Assembly: GCA_030141605.1 (NCBI GenBank)
Contig: JAQGDQ010000272.1
Span: 1 to 64,000, forward strand
Length of the DNA: 64,000 nt
Origin: Tubiluchus corallicola
Taxonomy: Eukaryota > Priapulida > Priapulimorpha > Priapulimorphida > Tubiluchidae
Reading direction: 5' to 3'
Part shown: one piece after another, positions 48,480 to 58,192 of the stretch
Layout: the number at the start of each line of letters is the position of its first letter
Numbering within the stretch: position 1 is the stretch's first letter
Notes under the pieces: model-generated
The model's database searches: none
Told to the model about the DNA's origin: nothing
Seen by the model: only the letters and a program-made list of their open reading frames with translations
Made by a program: the position numbers and the translations under genes

Positions 48480-49015
48480 AAAGATGCACCTACTTCAGTC
48501 ACAGGTTCAATATTACCCTTAGTTAGTTGATGTTTAATAACCTCATTATATTTCTGCAGAAGTTGAGGCTGCCTGGCAAGACGTCTGAGACAAGATTTAA
48601 GCTGGCCCAAGGCAAGAGCATAATTGTCAGGCAAAATACTCTGTTTGGTCCGCCACGGTTAAAAAACGTAATATCTACCATCATAGAACTCAGTGGTGTT
48701 GTTGAAGTTTCGTTCACCTTCAAGGTCACCAGCTTTGGTATGGCTATCAAAAATACCAAGCAAGTCCAATTTCCAGAAGCGGTCTATATCAAAGGTGGCT
48801 AGAAAATACTGAATTGCATTAGGTGATGTTTTCCATCAAAACCAAGGCATCATTGGCAAGACCAGGTTGAAAGCACAACATACCTATTTTGTATCGTGGT
48901 ATGGAATATGTAGCTTCAAGATTTAGCACACGTCCAATCAAGACCCATCTGAGCCTAGATGCAAAAACATAAAGACCGGGTATAATCTCACTAATTATAT
49001 TTCTCACTAAGCATA
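48480..49015 (-). pseudogene. BEL/Pao LTR-retrotransposon pol fragment
   Basis: Reads EIIPGLYVFASRLRWVLIGR (compare the S-R-L-G-W block in this superfamily), then DRFWKLDLLGIF, then LPDNYALALGQLKSCLRRLA and KYNEVIKHQLTKGNIEPV, i.e. the segment between protease and reverse transcriptase of BEL/Pao elements. At least one stop and a frameshift. No LTR is attached. It sits between two LINE fragments that point away from each other. Confidence 0.75.
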
Positions 49016-50505
49016 ATCTAAAGAGATAATTAAAAGAGATAATCTAAACCAATACTGGGACCCACGTTGACAAAGAAGTCACTTAATTTTTCACTTATGT
49101 CTTGTGAATCTGTATACTCGATGTTGTCTATTATTAGTTTTCCTGGCATGTTGTGTGATTTTGAGTTATTTTCTATATTATACTGTTAATTGCTTCCCAA
49201 GTTTTTTTTCATGTTATTTTTATTTTTCTGTAAAAATTCAGAATAATAGTTTTTCTTAGATAGTTCTTTAATATGATTTAGTTTATTTGAATATTTTCTA
49301 TAGTAAGTTTGTTTGTATTGTTATGACCCGCCTGCCGATTTTAATTTAAGCGCCAGGTTGGCTTCTCACCTGTGTTCTGTACTTGCTTTTGGCCTAGTTA
49401 GTTAGTTGTTATCGAGGTGGAAGTACTGTCGGCTGCTCAGGATGACAGCCCTGATGTTTCATTTTTGTTAATTTGTGTTTACTGGCAATAAAAATGAAGT
49501 AATGTCGCAAATGCATCTCCGTTTATTCACCATGTTTTGTGTAACCAATTCCAACTCATAACAGTATGCATTGTTTGTTAGTTTGTGTGTTTTATATAGT
49601 TGCAATCTAGTTTTAATGCTTTTTAAAATTCCTGGTGTTATCCAGGGCTTGCTAAATGTCGTTGTCTCTTTTCTAGATAATGTTCTTAATGGAAAATGAT
49701 TATTGAATGTATTGCAGTAAGTTTCATTGAATAAATTAAAACTTTCATTGGAATCTAAGTCATCAAAATTTATATTAGTCTACTGCGATGTTAGGTCATC
49801 TAAAAAGTTTATTTCAGTAGAGTTTCGGTAGTTCCTAATTACAATTTTATTTGTTTTTGCCATAATTTTTGTGTGTTTCACTATTGCAAATACTGGCAAA
49901 TGATCTGCTACTTGATACAATAATATACCTGGTATTATAGTATTGGTTAGGTCGTTAGTATAAATATGATCAATCAAAGTGTTAGTAGTTTCATTTATTC
50001 TTGTGGGTTTGGTTATGATGGGCATAAAATTATTTGAGAACAATATATTCATGTAATTTGCAACTAATGGCCCTTCATTGGTTTGTAACAAATTTACATT
50101 TATGTCACCTCATATATAACTCAACTTATTTGCTTTATTTATTAAATGTTCATTTTGTGTTCAAGTTCGTTTTGGAACTGTTAGTGTTTGGGTGTCTATA
50201 AATACACCAATAATAATGTTTTTATTTAAGGATGCAGTTTCAATTTCTTCACATATGTTTTCAATTTGCATATCTTTAGTGTTTGTGACAGTATTTCTTG
50301 GATTTGTGATCTGGTATTCAGGTAGTTCAGTAAAATTGATAGAATTTTTTATGTTCATGCCTACACCGCCTGCATTTGTATCTGAATTATGTCCAATAAA
50401 CTGATATTTTGGCAAATGAGAAAAAAAGATGCCCTGTTTTGATTCTTGTTTCACTGCTATAATTAAAGGTGGGTGTTGAAAATGCAATAAAACATCTAAC
50501 ATGCT
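49015..50505 (-). pseudogene. CR1-like LINE: endonuclease and RT linker, split by a solo LTR
   Basis: Minus strand: FFSHLPKYQFIGHNSDTNAG and GVGMNIKNS (about 50340-50450), NKNIIIGVF, then IITKPTRINETTNTLIDHIY and ADHLPVFAIV (49890-50020), the end of an APE-like endonuclease; then FSKPWITPGILKSIKTRLQL (about 49610-49660), the linker toward RT; after the LTR, YSNKLNHIKELSKK, and KLSDFFVNVGPSI near 49060. Frameshifts are present. The RT core is missing. Confidence 0.8.
49315..49567. mobile_element. Solo LTR (49319-49563) with 4-bp target duplication GTAT
   Basis: A 245-bp element starts TGTTATGACC and ends ACTCATAACA, with 8-bp perfect inverted termini (TGTTATGA/TCATAACA) and TG...CA ends, flanked by GTAT on both sides (49315-49318, 49564-49567). 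Removing it with one GTAT rejoins the LINE frame (NNAYKQTYYRKYS), so the insertion is later than the LINE. TSD length and ends fit BEL/Pao or Gypsy. Confidence 0.88.
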
Positions 50506-50589
50506 GCTGTAATTTTTTGAAGACTACTTACATTGAAATGGACCATCGCAAAATCTTTGCTCGTGTTTGTGTAGCTTTTTTGACTAGCT

Positions 50590-50730
50590 AAAGACGATAA
50601 TTTAATAAATTTACACTGAGAACACTGAAAAGGTTTTTCGCCTGTGAGCGGTTTTTCGCAATGGTGCTTTACCTGAGATAACGACCCAGACTGTGAGTTT
50701 TGACGTGTGCTTTTATCTTGTACTCATGCG
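50590..50730 (-). pseudogene. C2H2 zinc-finger fragment (distal to the hAT piece)
   Basis: The minus strand reads KHHCEKPLTGEKPFQCSQC with the linker T-G-E-K-P-F, preceded by THS-like residues in another frame. It shares strand with the fingers at 51596-52080. Confidence 0.65.
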
Positions 50731-50969
50731 TAAAAGACAGTTCATATTGAGGACTTTGTAGTTTTCCACATCAGGTTCTGAATGGAATACAGAACAAGTG
50801 CTTTGCTAGTTTTCTTCATTCTTTCATTCACTTCATTCTTTTCTTTTTGACTAAAAGCACTATCCACAGAACAATTTGGTACTGTTGGTACTAACAGGTC
50901 AGCGTTTAGTCTACAATTAAGCCAATCTGCATTTGTTAGTGTTTCAGTGCCAGTATTACTAACCATAAA

Positions 50970-51600
50970 GAGCTTTCTTTATGAATCTCAAGACGATTCT
51001 TAAGAGTACCCGATCAGCCAAAACTGGCTTTGCATAAGTGACACCTAAAAGGCAGCTCCCTTGTCTGAAGTTTTTGCCGCGGGCCTTTAAATGACTGGAG
51101 TGAGAAAAAGCTGCCTCAAAACCGGCTTGTTCCATTCGGACAACAGTTTCAAGGAATAACTTCACTTCTTCACGAAGTCCATATACCTGGCACACTACGT
51201 TACCACGAGATAACCATCGAACCTGCGTGTAGTAGAGCAGATTCTCATGGTTGGAGTCCACATCTTGGTATACCTGCCAGAAAAGTCTGGTATTCACAGC
51301 ATTTGTTTTGTTAAAATTCACCGTTTTTATTATGACGTCCATTGTTTCCTTCAGTGACTGTGGGAGCGTCCTGGCATGCCTGTCTGTAAATTATGCAGTG
51401 GACAAATGAAGCATGTGGTGCCTTGGCTTTCACATGGAAAGCAGAATGGGCTCCGTCCGTGCAAACACCGCAAACTTGATCCCATGCAAGTCCATGTTGG
51501 TCAAAATATTCAACCACTTTTCAAAGACATCCTGTCCTTTCGTCGTCAATTCCAGCGTATGGCAAAAAAGGAATTCTTCCTCCAGATTCTAGTCTTTCAG
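50970..51600 (-). pseudogene. hAT-superfamily transposase fragment (ZBED/SCAND3-like)
   Basis: Frameshifted pieces in order: EEFLFCHTLELTTKGQDVFE; VCGVCTDGAHSAF with HCIIYRQA; IIKTVNFNKTNAVNTRLF; then LLYYTQVRWLSRGNVVCQVY and LREEVKLFLE. This is the catalytic-domain order of hAT transposases of the group domesticated in vertebrates as ZBED5/SCAND3-like proteins. Both ends are missing, so no BED finger and no dimerisation tail. At least two frameshifts. It lies between C2H2 fragments on the same strand. Confidence 0.8.
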
Positions 51601-51801
51601 GTTCCGATATTTGCAAGCATGAGGAGACATATTGTTTGATAAGGCAAAAGCAGCTTTACACTCATTGCATTTAAAAGGTTTTTCTCCAGGATGGATTCGA
51701 TAGTGGCGTTCAAAAATTGACAAACACTTGAAGGTCTTCTGGCATTCACTGCATTTAGAACTGTCTTTCGTAAAAGTCCGAATTTTTAAATTTACTTTCA
51801 A
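51596..51801 (-). pseudogene. C2H2 zinc-finger fragment
   Basis: Reads SSKCSECQKTFKCLSIFERH, YRIHPGEKPFKCNECKAAF, then decays after NNMSPHACKYRN. One complete C2H2 finger and half of a second; the H-P-G-E-K-P linker replaces the usual H-T-G-E-K-P. Confidence 0.75.
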
Positions 51802-51959
51802 AGGACACTTCTCGGTTAATGGAAAGTCGCACTTGGTGCTGCTGAGCTGTCTCCTTTCTAGACATAGTTAACTAATCACTCGAAATATTAAACAGAATAT
51901 CTCGAAAATGTTTTCAATACAACAAGCCGAGAAAAAGCGGCCGTACACTGATTACAGTG

Positions 51960-52080
51960 AAACACCTTACTTGAATGTGTCCGATAATGAGACTTCAAAT
52001 AATCTGAGTGAATAAAAGCAGCTTGACATTTATCACAGTTAAATAGTTTCACATCCGTGTGCATTAGTATAATTTTATGT
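51960..52080 (-). pseudogene. C2H2 zinc-finger fragment (upstream)
   Basis: Reads HTDVKLFNCDKCQAAFIHSD then YLKSHYRTHSSK: one complete C2H2 finger in an open frame. Frames between it and the next fragment are broken. Together with 51596-51801 and 50590-50730 it looks like one decayed zinc-finger gene on the minus strand. Confidence 0.7.
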
Positions 52081-52095
52081 TCTAACGTGTTTTAA

Positions 52096-52434
52096 CTCGC
52101 CATACTGATTCTGGCTTCTTACCTTCTTGAGGATGTATGTACATCCAAATGCGATGAAGCCATTTCTGCCAAATCAGTGCCTTCGTCACAGAAGGACATC
52201 TGTAATAATGAGCTAGATTCCGATCCTGCCACAAAAATCAATTTTGAGGTCCTGCCATTGATTCCGACTTGCAGTATACCGAATTTTACTAAAAAAAAAC
52301 CTACGTTTGGTTTACCAATTGCGCAGACGCCTCTTATAGATACAGATATATGGGTTAATAGAGTTTCTTCAAATGATGATTTGCAAGTGTGTCAAAAGAT
52401 GGTGTTATGTGTGCAAAACACAAACCAAAAGTAA
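52096..52434 (+). CDS. Unidentified open frame of about 112 codons
   Basis: Open from a TAA near 52095 to the stop at 52434, with no ATG near its start. It encodes a low-complexity-free sequence (FEVLPLIPTCSIPNF, FGLPIAQTPLIDTDIWVNRV) with several Cys. It could be an exon, a transposon piece or chance; I recognise no family. Confidence 0.2.
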   Translation, partial: LAILILASYLLEDVCTSKCDEAISAKSVPSSQKDICNNELDSDPATKINFEVLPLIPTCSIPNFTKKKPTFGLPIAQTPLIDTDIWVNRVSSNDDLQVCQKMVLCVQNTNQK

Positions 52435-52439
52435 TTAAA

Positions 52440-53680
52440 GTCGTGTAACTTTCATTTCTTTTCAGGTGATTTTTAGTATTGCTCAGAGAAAGCCCACGGA
52501 AATGGAAAAAACATAATTTGTATGTCTTTAGTTTGCTTCGGCAATACGCCTAAATTTGTTATTAGGTTCATTAATTGACTCTACAATCTTCCTGCAACAT
52601 TTTCACTGCCAAGTTAGAAAAGTTCATTGGGCAGACTGCTGCAGCTAGCCTCAAAATCACAGGTGTAGTGAAACAAATTATTGAAATTTATAATGATGGG
52701 CAAAAATGATGCTCTATAACTCGAATATATTCTTTTATTTGCCGAAACGTGTTAAATTTCAAGCAAGATATTTACCGAACCATATTAAATTCCTGCTTGC
52801 TGGGCTGACAATGAAGCCTGATCTTTCTCACTGTTCTAAAACACGTATGCACAATTATAGCGTTCAGGGTTTACACTTTACTGAGTTACCCACATTCTCT
52901 TACAGAATGTTCACCGGGCAGGTGACCAAGCATTGAGTATATAAAAAAATCAACTACAGCTGTAGACGTTTTTATGATGCAGTCAGGCTGAATTTCGAAC
53001 AAAGTAATTATGTGAGCGTCTGGAAGTAATAAACCGCCCTGTTCTTGCAGATGTAGCCTGACACAGATAAACAAAAAAGCGAAAAGGCCTAAGCAATCCA
53101 AACAACCTATGTTTAAAATGTTATTCTTGGATAGATAATGCAGGTTTAGCAGTGCTTTTTCTAAAGTAATGTGCAATCTGATTACAAGACTAAGTTGATT
53201 ATTAATTGATTCCATTACTTGTTACTATAAAAAGTAATCCGATTACAATAATACATTATTTTATACCCAACAGTGCCTGAGATACATTAGTTGGATAAAA
53301 TCATGCTATATTTGGAAGACCTAAGGTATATCTTTAATCTCCTTGCAATGTGGGGATGACATACGTGGTGCTTACATTACAACTAATGTAGAAGACCCGC
53401 AAGACAAAATACCGCACAAAAATACATTAGCCGCCGCAGATTTTTATCCCAAGCTGAACGATACGAGGATAGAACAATATCACTTTCAGTGAGGCCGACA
53501 ATAAGAATACTGTTTCCGTTTAATCGCCTGGGTAATATTTTTATCGCGCACCTAACCGGGAATTTTATAATTTTGTACGTGCAAATACTTACTTGACTCA
53601 CTCATATAAAAGCATATTTTTTAATTATAAAATCATTTTTGCGGGGTACACAGGACGCGCCATGTTTTCCACGGCAAACT
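52440..53680. other. No gene recognised
   Basis: Open frames at 52706-52936 (plus), 52886-53215 and 53383-53601 (minus) have no recognised domains. Nothing else supported. Confidence 0.4.
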
Positions 53681-53689
53681 CTGGCCAAG

Positions 53690-54045
53690 GTTGCCAGTTT
53701 GTATGATGCTCATTGTATTCTTCTTCAAAATCTCATTCCAGGTGTTGTAGGCATTGAGGTTTCAGCATTTAAGTTCTTCTACTCCTAAAATAGATTTGGT
53801 TGAAGTTGTTGAATAATTTTACTTAGCTATCCAAGTTATTTTAGGTTTACCAGGTGGTTTTTGCAAGGTTTTAAGGCTTCCTTTAAGGCGATTCTTACTG
53901 GTGCTTCATTTGGTAATCTTAGAAGATGTCCTAGCCATCTTAATCTTCGGATCTTGACTTTTGAACTCCAAGAAATTTCTTTTGTTCTGGTATATAAATC
54001 TTCATTTTTGATTATGTATGGCCATCTTATCTTTAAAACTTTCCT
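53690..54045 (-). pseudogene. RTE-like LINE tail (C-terminal of ORF2)
   Basis: Minus strand: IRWPYIIKNEDLYTRTKEIS, IRRLRWLGHLLRLPNEAPV, then RIALKEALKPCKKPPGKPK and ITWIAK. This is the W-P-x-x-I-x-N...R-R-L-R-W-x-G-H-x-x-R motif series found after the RT in LINEs of this type. The same family recurs at 56400-57400 and 63430-63800. Confidence 0.8.
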
Positions 54046-54080
54046 ACGGAGACTTCTATGGTTGTTTCCAATGTTCTGAG

Positions 54081-54293
54081 CAAGACGAAGTGCCGTGGGA
54101 AGCCGTGAAAGACGAGAAGGCGCGGAAGAAAAAATATGAACAAAAGTGGAGGCTTCCCGTGTTTATATTAATGCCAATTGTTGCCTTGGCTTTATTTCTT
54201 TTCTTTCATTGTGCGAACAATTCCATAAAGGCAAAACGAGCAAAAAATTGCAGGAGCAAACCAGATGACACAACACAGTATAGATATGTGTGA
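54081..54293 (+). CDS. Probable terminal exon of a small single-pass membrane protein
   Basis: After an acceptor-like TTCTGAG (54074-54080), an open frame reads QDEVPWEAVKDEKARKKKYE, a basic stretch, the hydrophobic segment LPVFILMPIVALALFLFFHC, then a basic, polar tail to TGA. The positive residues on both sides of one strong membrane helix fit a small transmembrane protein. AATAAA signals follow near 54386 and 54461. No upstream exon was found and the family is unknown. Its upstream flank is LINE tail, so the exon may be orphaned. Confidence 0.4.
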   Translation, partial: QDEVPWEAVKDEKARKKKYEQKWRLPVFILMPIVALALFLFFHCANNSIKAKRAKNCRSKPDDTTQYRYV

Positions 54294-54489
54294 ACTGTAT
54301 ACGTACATGTGTATATATGATTTGTGCAATACTTAAATAGGTATTTGTTGTGCTACTCGCGGTTTTCTGTTATTTATATGTTAGCTAATAAAGGTTTCAT
54401 ATTAACTGATACTGTATCATTTTGAACAGTTTGTCTCTAAAAAGCACAAGAAAACACTTCATAAATAAAGCGTAAAATATTCGTTTTGA

Positions 54490-55070
54490 AATTTTATATC
54501 ACTTACGTGCTGTCTTAGTGCATAAACGGCTTGCGTTACCAGTGTATGAGATTTTAATTTAAATTCCTACGATGACCGTTAGGTGCAACCGCTTTAACGC
54601 TAGGTCTTTTGAAACAAGTTTAGATAACATTGAACAAAGATTGAAAACTGAGCAATAACATCACTAACTGAGCAAAAGTTTAAATTACCTTATAATGTCA
54701 CTAAGAACAATAATGTGTTTTTTGTGAGCCATTGGTGCACAATGGAAGGGCAACGCAGTGCAGTTTTACTTGGTGGCACGAACATTTAAAATTATTAGGA
54801 ATTTTCCTTTCAAACTACATAAGTTTGTGAGCATAATATAAGTAATACAACTTTGTATGGAAATTGCCTTTTCCCCTTTCTTTCCCTTTAAAAGTAAAGG
54901 GAATATCACTCATTTCATTTTTTAAGAACTAAAGCACCTCTCACAACGTTTCATATTTGTGTTAGAAGCACCGTCACCCCTAAAGTGTAATCAGCTGCTA
55001 CCTTTAATAAAAACAAATACGTACAGTAGGTTTTGTGAATTCAATTTTTTAAACTGCTAATCTATAGACT
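54490..55070 (+). repeat. Duplicated block, copy B (partner at 10545-11190)
   Basis: Collinear with the CNG upstream block and in the same orientation, with conserved GTAAGTGATATAAAATTT on the minus strand (the inferred first-exon donor) and ACCGTTAGG. The GC-rich promoter-like patch of copy A (GCGCGGCC) is changed here to a less GC-rich sequence. No minus-strand coding exon was recognised downstream of it. Confidence 0.8.
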
Positions 55071-55099
55071 GAACAGCAGCAGCTGTAAACAACTGCAGC

Positions 55100-56060
55100 A
55101 ACTGCACACAAGTGTAATGAAACGTTGTGTAAACGCATTAATCAATGTTCTATTAGCAAACAATGCAGATATTAATGTTCAGCAAGGTCTAGTTCATTTA
55201 TCTAAGGGAAACCTTAATGAAGCTTCCTGCACTCACTAATTAACCTATTTTGCTTACTGTTTGTGTCGGCTTATGCTTGACGAACATAACAGAAATAGGA
55301 TCTATAATTGTGCTTAGTAATTACCAATCGTAATTAATTTATCGAGATGGGTAATCTGAAACCATTCTTTTTATTCTGATAAAGTGGTGTGAATTTTCAG
55401 GAAGGACAAGGACATGCATGAAACACGTTAATGATGTGCACAGTGCATAGACGAAGGCTTAATCTCATCTGACGCCGAGATAAATTAAAGTATTTTACTG
55501 TGACGCACGTGACGTAGATTCAAAACGTGGCTGTCTAAAAACAATTAGAAACACTATCATGTCTCAGCGTACAGGATTCACTTCAGCAGTATCTTCAGTA
55601 CTTCTAGACCAGTTTTAATTTTAGCAAATGAAGACAAAGGAACGCACGGAAAAATGTGCAGAAGCGCGTGTTCTCCGAATGAAAATTAATTCATAACCTG
55701 TTGACATAAAAATCATTCAATCACTCCTAATTAATGACAAAAATGTAATATTTCACAAATAATACTTACAGTATGGCGTTTGCCGCCAGCAGCATTACAT
55801 TTAAGTACGAGTGTTATTAACGCACTTTTGTCCAATAAAACTAGTATTTGTTATAATACACAGTTAGAATATTACAATAATTATGAATAATTTCTTAAAT
55901 TCTATATAATAAGACACGGTCCGCGTGACGCCTACAATGAGTCATATTGGCAAGCTTTTTGGCAATAGCCAAATAGGCAAAAGCTATTTTGACGAATTGT
56001 CAAATTTGTTGGAAAAAATTAACTGGTGTACAATAATTACCATTTACAACAGCAATGCGA
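55100..56060. other. No gene seen
   Basis: AT-rich sequence without recognised domain or repeat. Confidence 0.4.
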
Positions 56061-56067
56061 CAATCTG

Positions 56068-56235
56068 CTGGGTTATGTGACCGAATGGTTTAGATTACGA
56101 ACTGCAACCACGCAGTCTCGAGTTCGATACTAGCGACTGCCAGCGCCAGGGGTTCGCCATATACCCTGTTATTCGTTAAAATTCGTGTTGCAGCCTTACC
56201 TGCGTTATTGTAAGTGTAAGTGTAAATAAATCTTG
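56068..56235 (+). repeat. tRNA-derived SINE with (GTAAGT)n-like tail
   Basis: Box A TGACCGAATGG (56078-56088) and box B GAGTTCGATAC (56120-56130), then a unique body and a tail GTAAGTGTAAGTGTAAATAA. The order is that of a SINE, not a tRNA gene. Confidence 0.65.
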
Positions 56236-56399
56236 TTTTTGTCTTTTTTGTCAAATCATTAAGGTCAGTGCTTAGGCCTACGTCTATCAGTTATTATAGG
56301 TTTCATAGCCGTTGCGAAGCGTACCTGAGCCATAAGATATTGAACGCTAGTGCCACTAAGTATTTGAGCTACCCAAGTAATAAAATAACGCCAAATCTA

Positions 56400-57400
56400 T
56401 TCATATGGCGTGTATCAATCGTCCAATGACATTACGTCGTCCACCTTCTGCCGCCAAATGGTACGTTCTTTTGTCACTCTCAACGAATATAGTATTAATG
56501 CTAGAGATTTTCCATTGGGATCTGTTTGTGTGAAATCCATCCGAGTGAGCAATCTACCTCCCCTTGGCTTCTTTGATGATTGAACCAATGGCGGCTCGTT
56601 TATAGGTACTGTGCTACTGCAGCACCCCCTGTTTTCACTCATTATTATCGATAATATTCAATATAATAATCTTTTTTCTTTAGTTATTTCTTTATACTTG
56701 TGCGGAGCCGAGCACATGAAGGAAGTACAATTTGTTTCACAGCCCAAGCAACGCGAGGTTTGGCTGCTGTGCGCATGCGGCTATCGCAGATGTCTGAGAT
56801 AAGACGCTGTACTTTATTTAGAGAGTACTGCAGTACGTGTTGTCAGTTGCCACGTGCTTAAAAGCCGTTTATCGGCATATTCTTGAACTGCGACAATTTA
56901 GGCTATTCGTAAGAAAACAATATTTTTAGAAGTTTATCAAGTTTATGTTTAAATTGAATTGTTTGTTTAAAATTACAACATTATAATTACATATGTTTGT
57001 TTCGTTTTACACAGTATTAGAACAATGGCTAAAAAAATAATTTTGCAGCTCCCCACTAATTTTAGCTACGAGCCGCCACTGGATTGAACTGATTCGTGGA
57101 AAGCTTTAATAAATGGACTATCTTCTCAGAGTATGACCCACCCAGTTAAGTCCTCTACGTTTTATCTTCCTGATCCATTTTTCTTCCAAGACCTTGTCCT
57201 ACAAATCTTTGTTACTTACAACATTTGGCCATTTTATTTGCAATAATGATCTGTATAAACGTTGTTGAAAAGCATCAATCTCCACCTGATTATTTACTTC
57301 CAAGATACACAATTCCGAATTGCAGAAAAATGGAAGCTATGGAAGTTTAAGCTTAGACTAATATTCTTATTGCTGAGATAGTTTTGAGAAAGTTGCTAGT
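56400..57400 (-). pseudogene. RTE-like LINE tail, split by a hAT-type element
   Basis: Minus strand, right part: VEIDAFQQRLYRSLLQIKWP, VVSNKDL, then IKRRGLNWVGHTLRR (57120-57310). Left part beyond the insertion: SSKKPRGGRLLTRMDF, then RVTKERTIWRQKVDDVMS (56420-56575), the D-R-x-x-W-R end motif of such proteins. Stops are present. Same family as 53690-54045 and 63430-63800. Confidence 0.8.
56578..57089. mobile_element. Non-autonomous hAT element (56586-57081) with 8-bp target duplication
   Basis: A 496-bp element begins CAATGGCGGCTCGT and ends ACGAGCCGCCACTG (inverse CAGTGGCGGCTCGT). It is flanked on both sides by GATTGAAC (56578-56585 and 57082-57089). Eight-base duplications and CAGTG-type ends are diagnostic of hAT. 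It has no transposase. It interrupts the LINE tail, so it inserted later. Confidence 0.93.
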
Positions 57401-57924
57401 GCCAATATTTTCCTTCTTATTATATCATCTTCAGTGCCTAACAGACTGCCAACGTATTTACTGTTATAGTGCCGTATCTTTGTGACAACTTGACGAATCT
57501 TCAGTATCATTATTCTTCATGTAGCGAAGTTTACTGAGCTGAGTTGTTCAGTTGTCAATATGAGTTATTGTACCGACTAACAAAAATGATCACATTCACT
57601 AATAATATTGCTCGGCTAACAATAGTGAGGAAGTATTATTTATAACAATAATAGAAAAATTATTATTGCGCAATACTAGAAAATTCTACACTTCTGATTG
57701 GACATGTATAATTTTGTACTGTAACAGCGACACTGGGCTTTTCTTGCTAGGTACTTCTAAAATAGTGATATAACGTAATTTTATGCGCCCACGCTATGAC
57801 ACAACGGCTGCAATAAAATTCTATTGGTTCAGTGGCTGGCGAGGTATAACACGCCATTTTTCAAAATTTTGTCCACTATTCCGAGCAGTTTAGCTGCTAT
57901 ACAGGCATAACCAAGCTTCTGCGT

Positions 57925-58161
57925 TTAAAAGAAAACCGGACGATTGATGAGACTCAATCTCATTTAAATTTACAATGTGCAATGGTAGGCATCTACCCTG
58001 CGCATAAGCAAAGATTGCTATAAGACGCTGGTGTGATGTCACGAAAATGAGCTCTACGTTACACTGACACTGACGCCACAGAACACTGCAATTCATGCTT
58101 GTCACGGCAGCGCACCTATTTATCGGCCACGCGAATGTGACAAAAACGCCATTGCCAGTCT

Positions 58162-58165
<4 letters not shown>
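57925..58165 (-). repeat. Dispersed repeat family, copy 2 (inverse of 28080-28441)
   Basis: Read on the minus strand it runs from GACTGGCAATGGCG to ATCGTCCGGTTTTC, aligning with 28080-28441. It abuts the (TA)n tail of the LINE at 58165-59845. Confidence 0.85.

Positions 58166-58192
<27 letters not shown>

Noticed and set aside
48527-48802. Plus-strand open frame
   Set aside because: Antisense of the BEL/Pao fragment.
56611-56802. 63-codon plus-strand frame
   Set aside because: Lies in the non-autonomous hAT element and shows no transposase motif.
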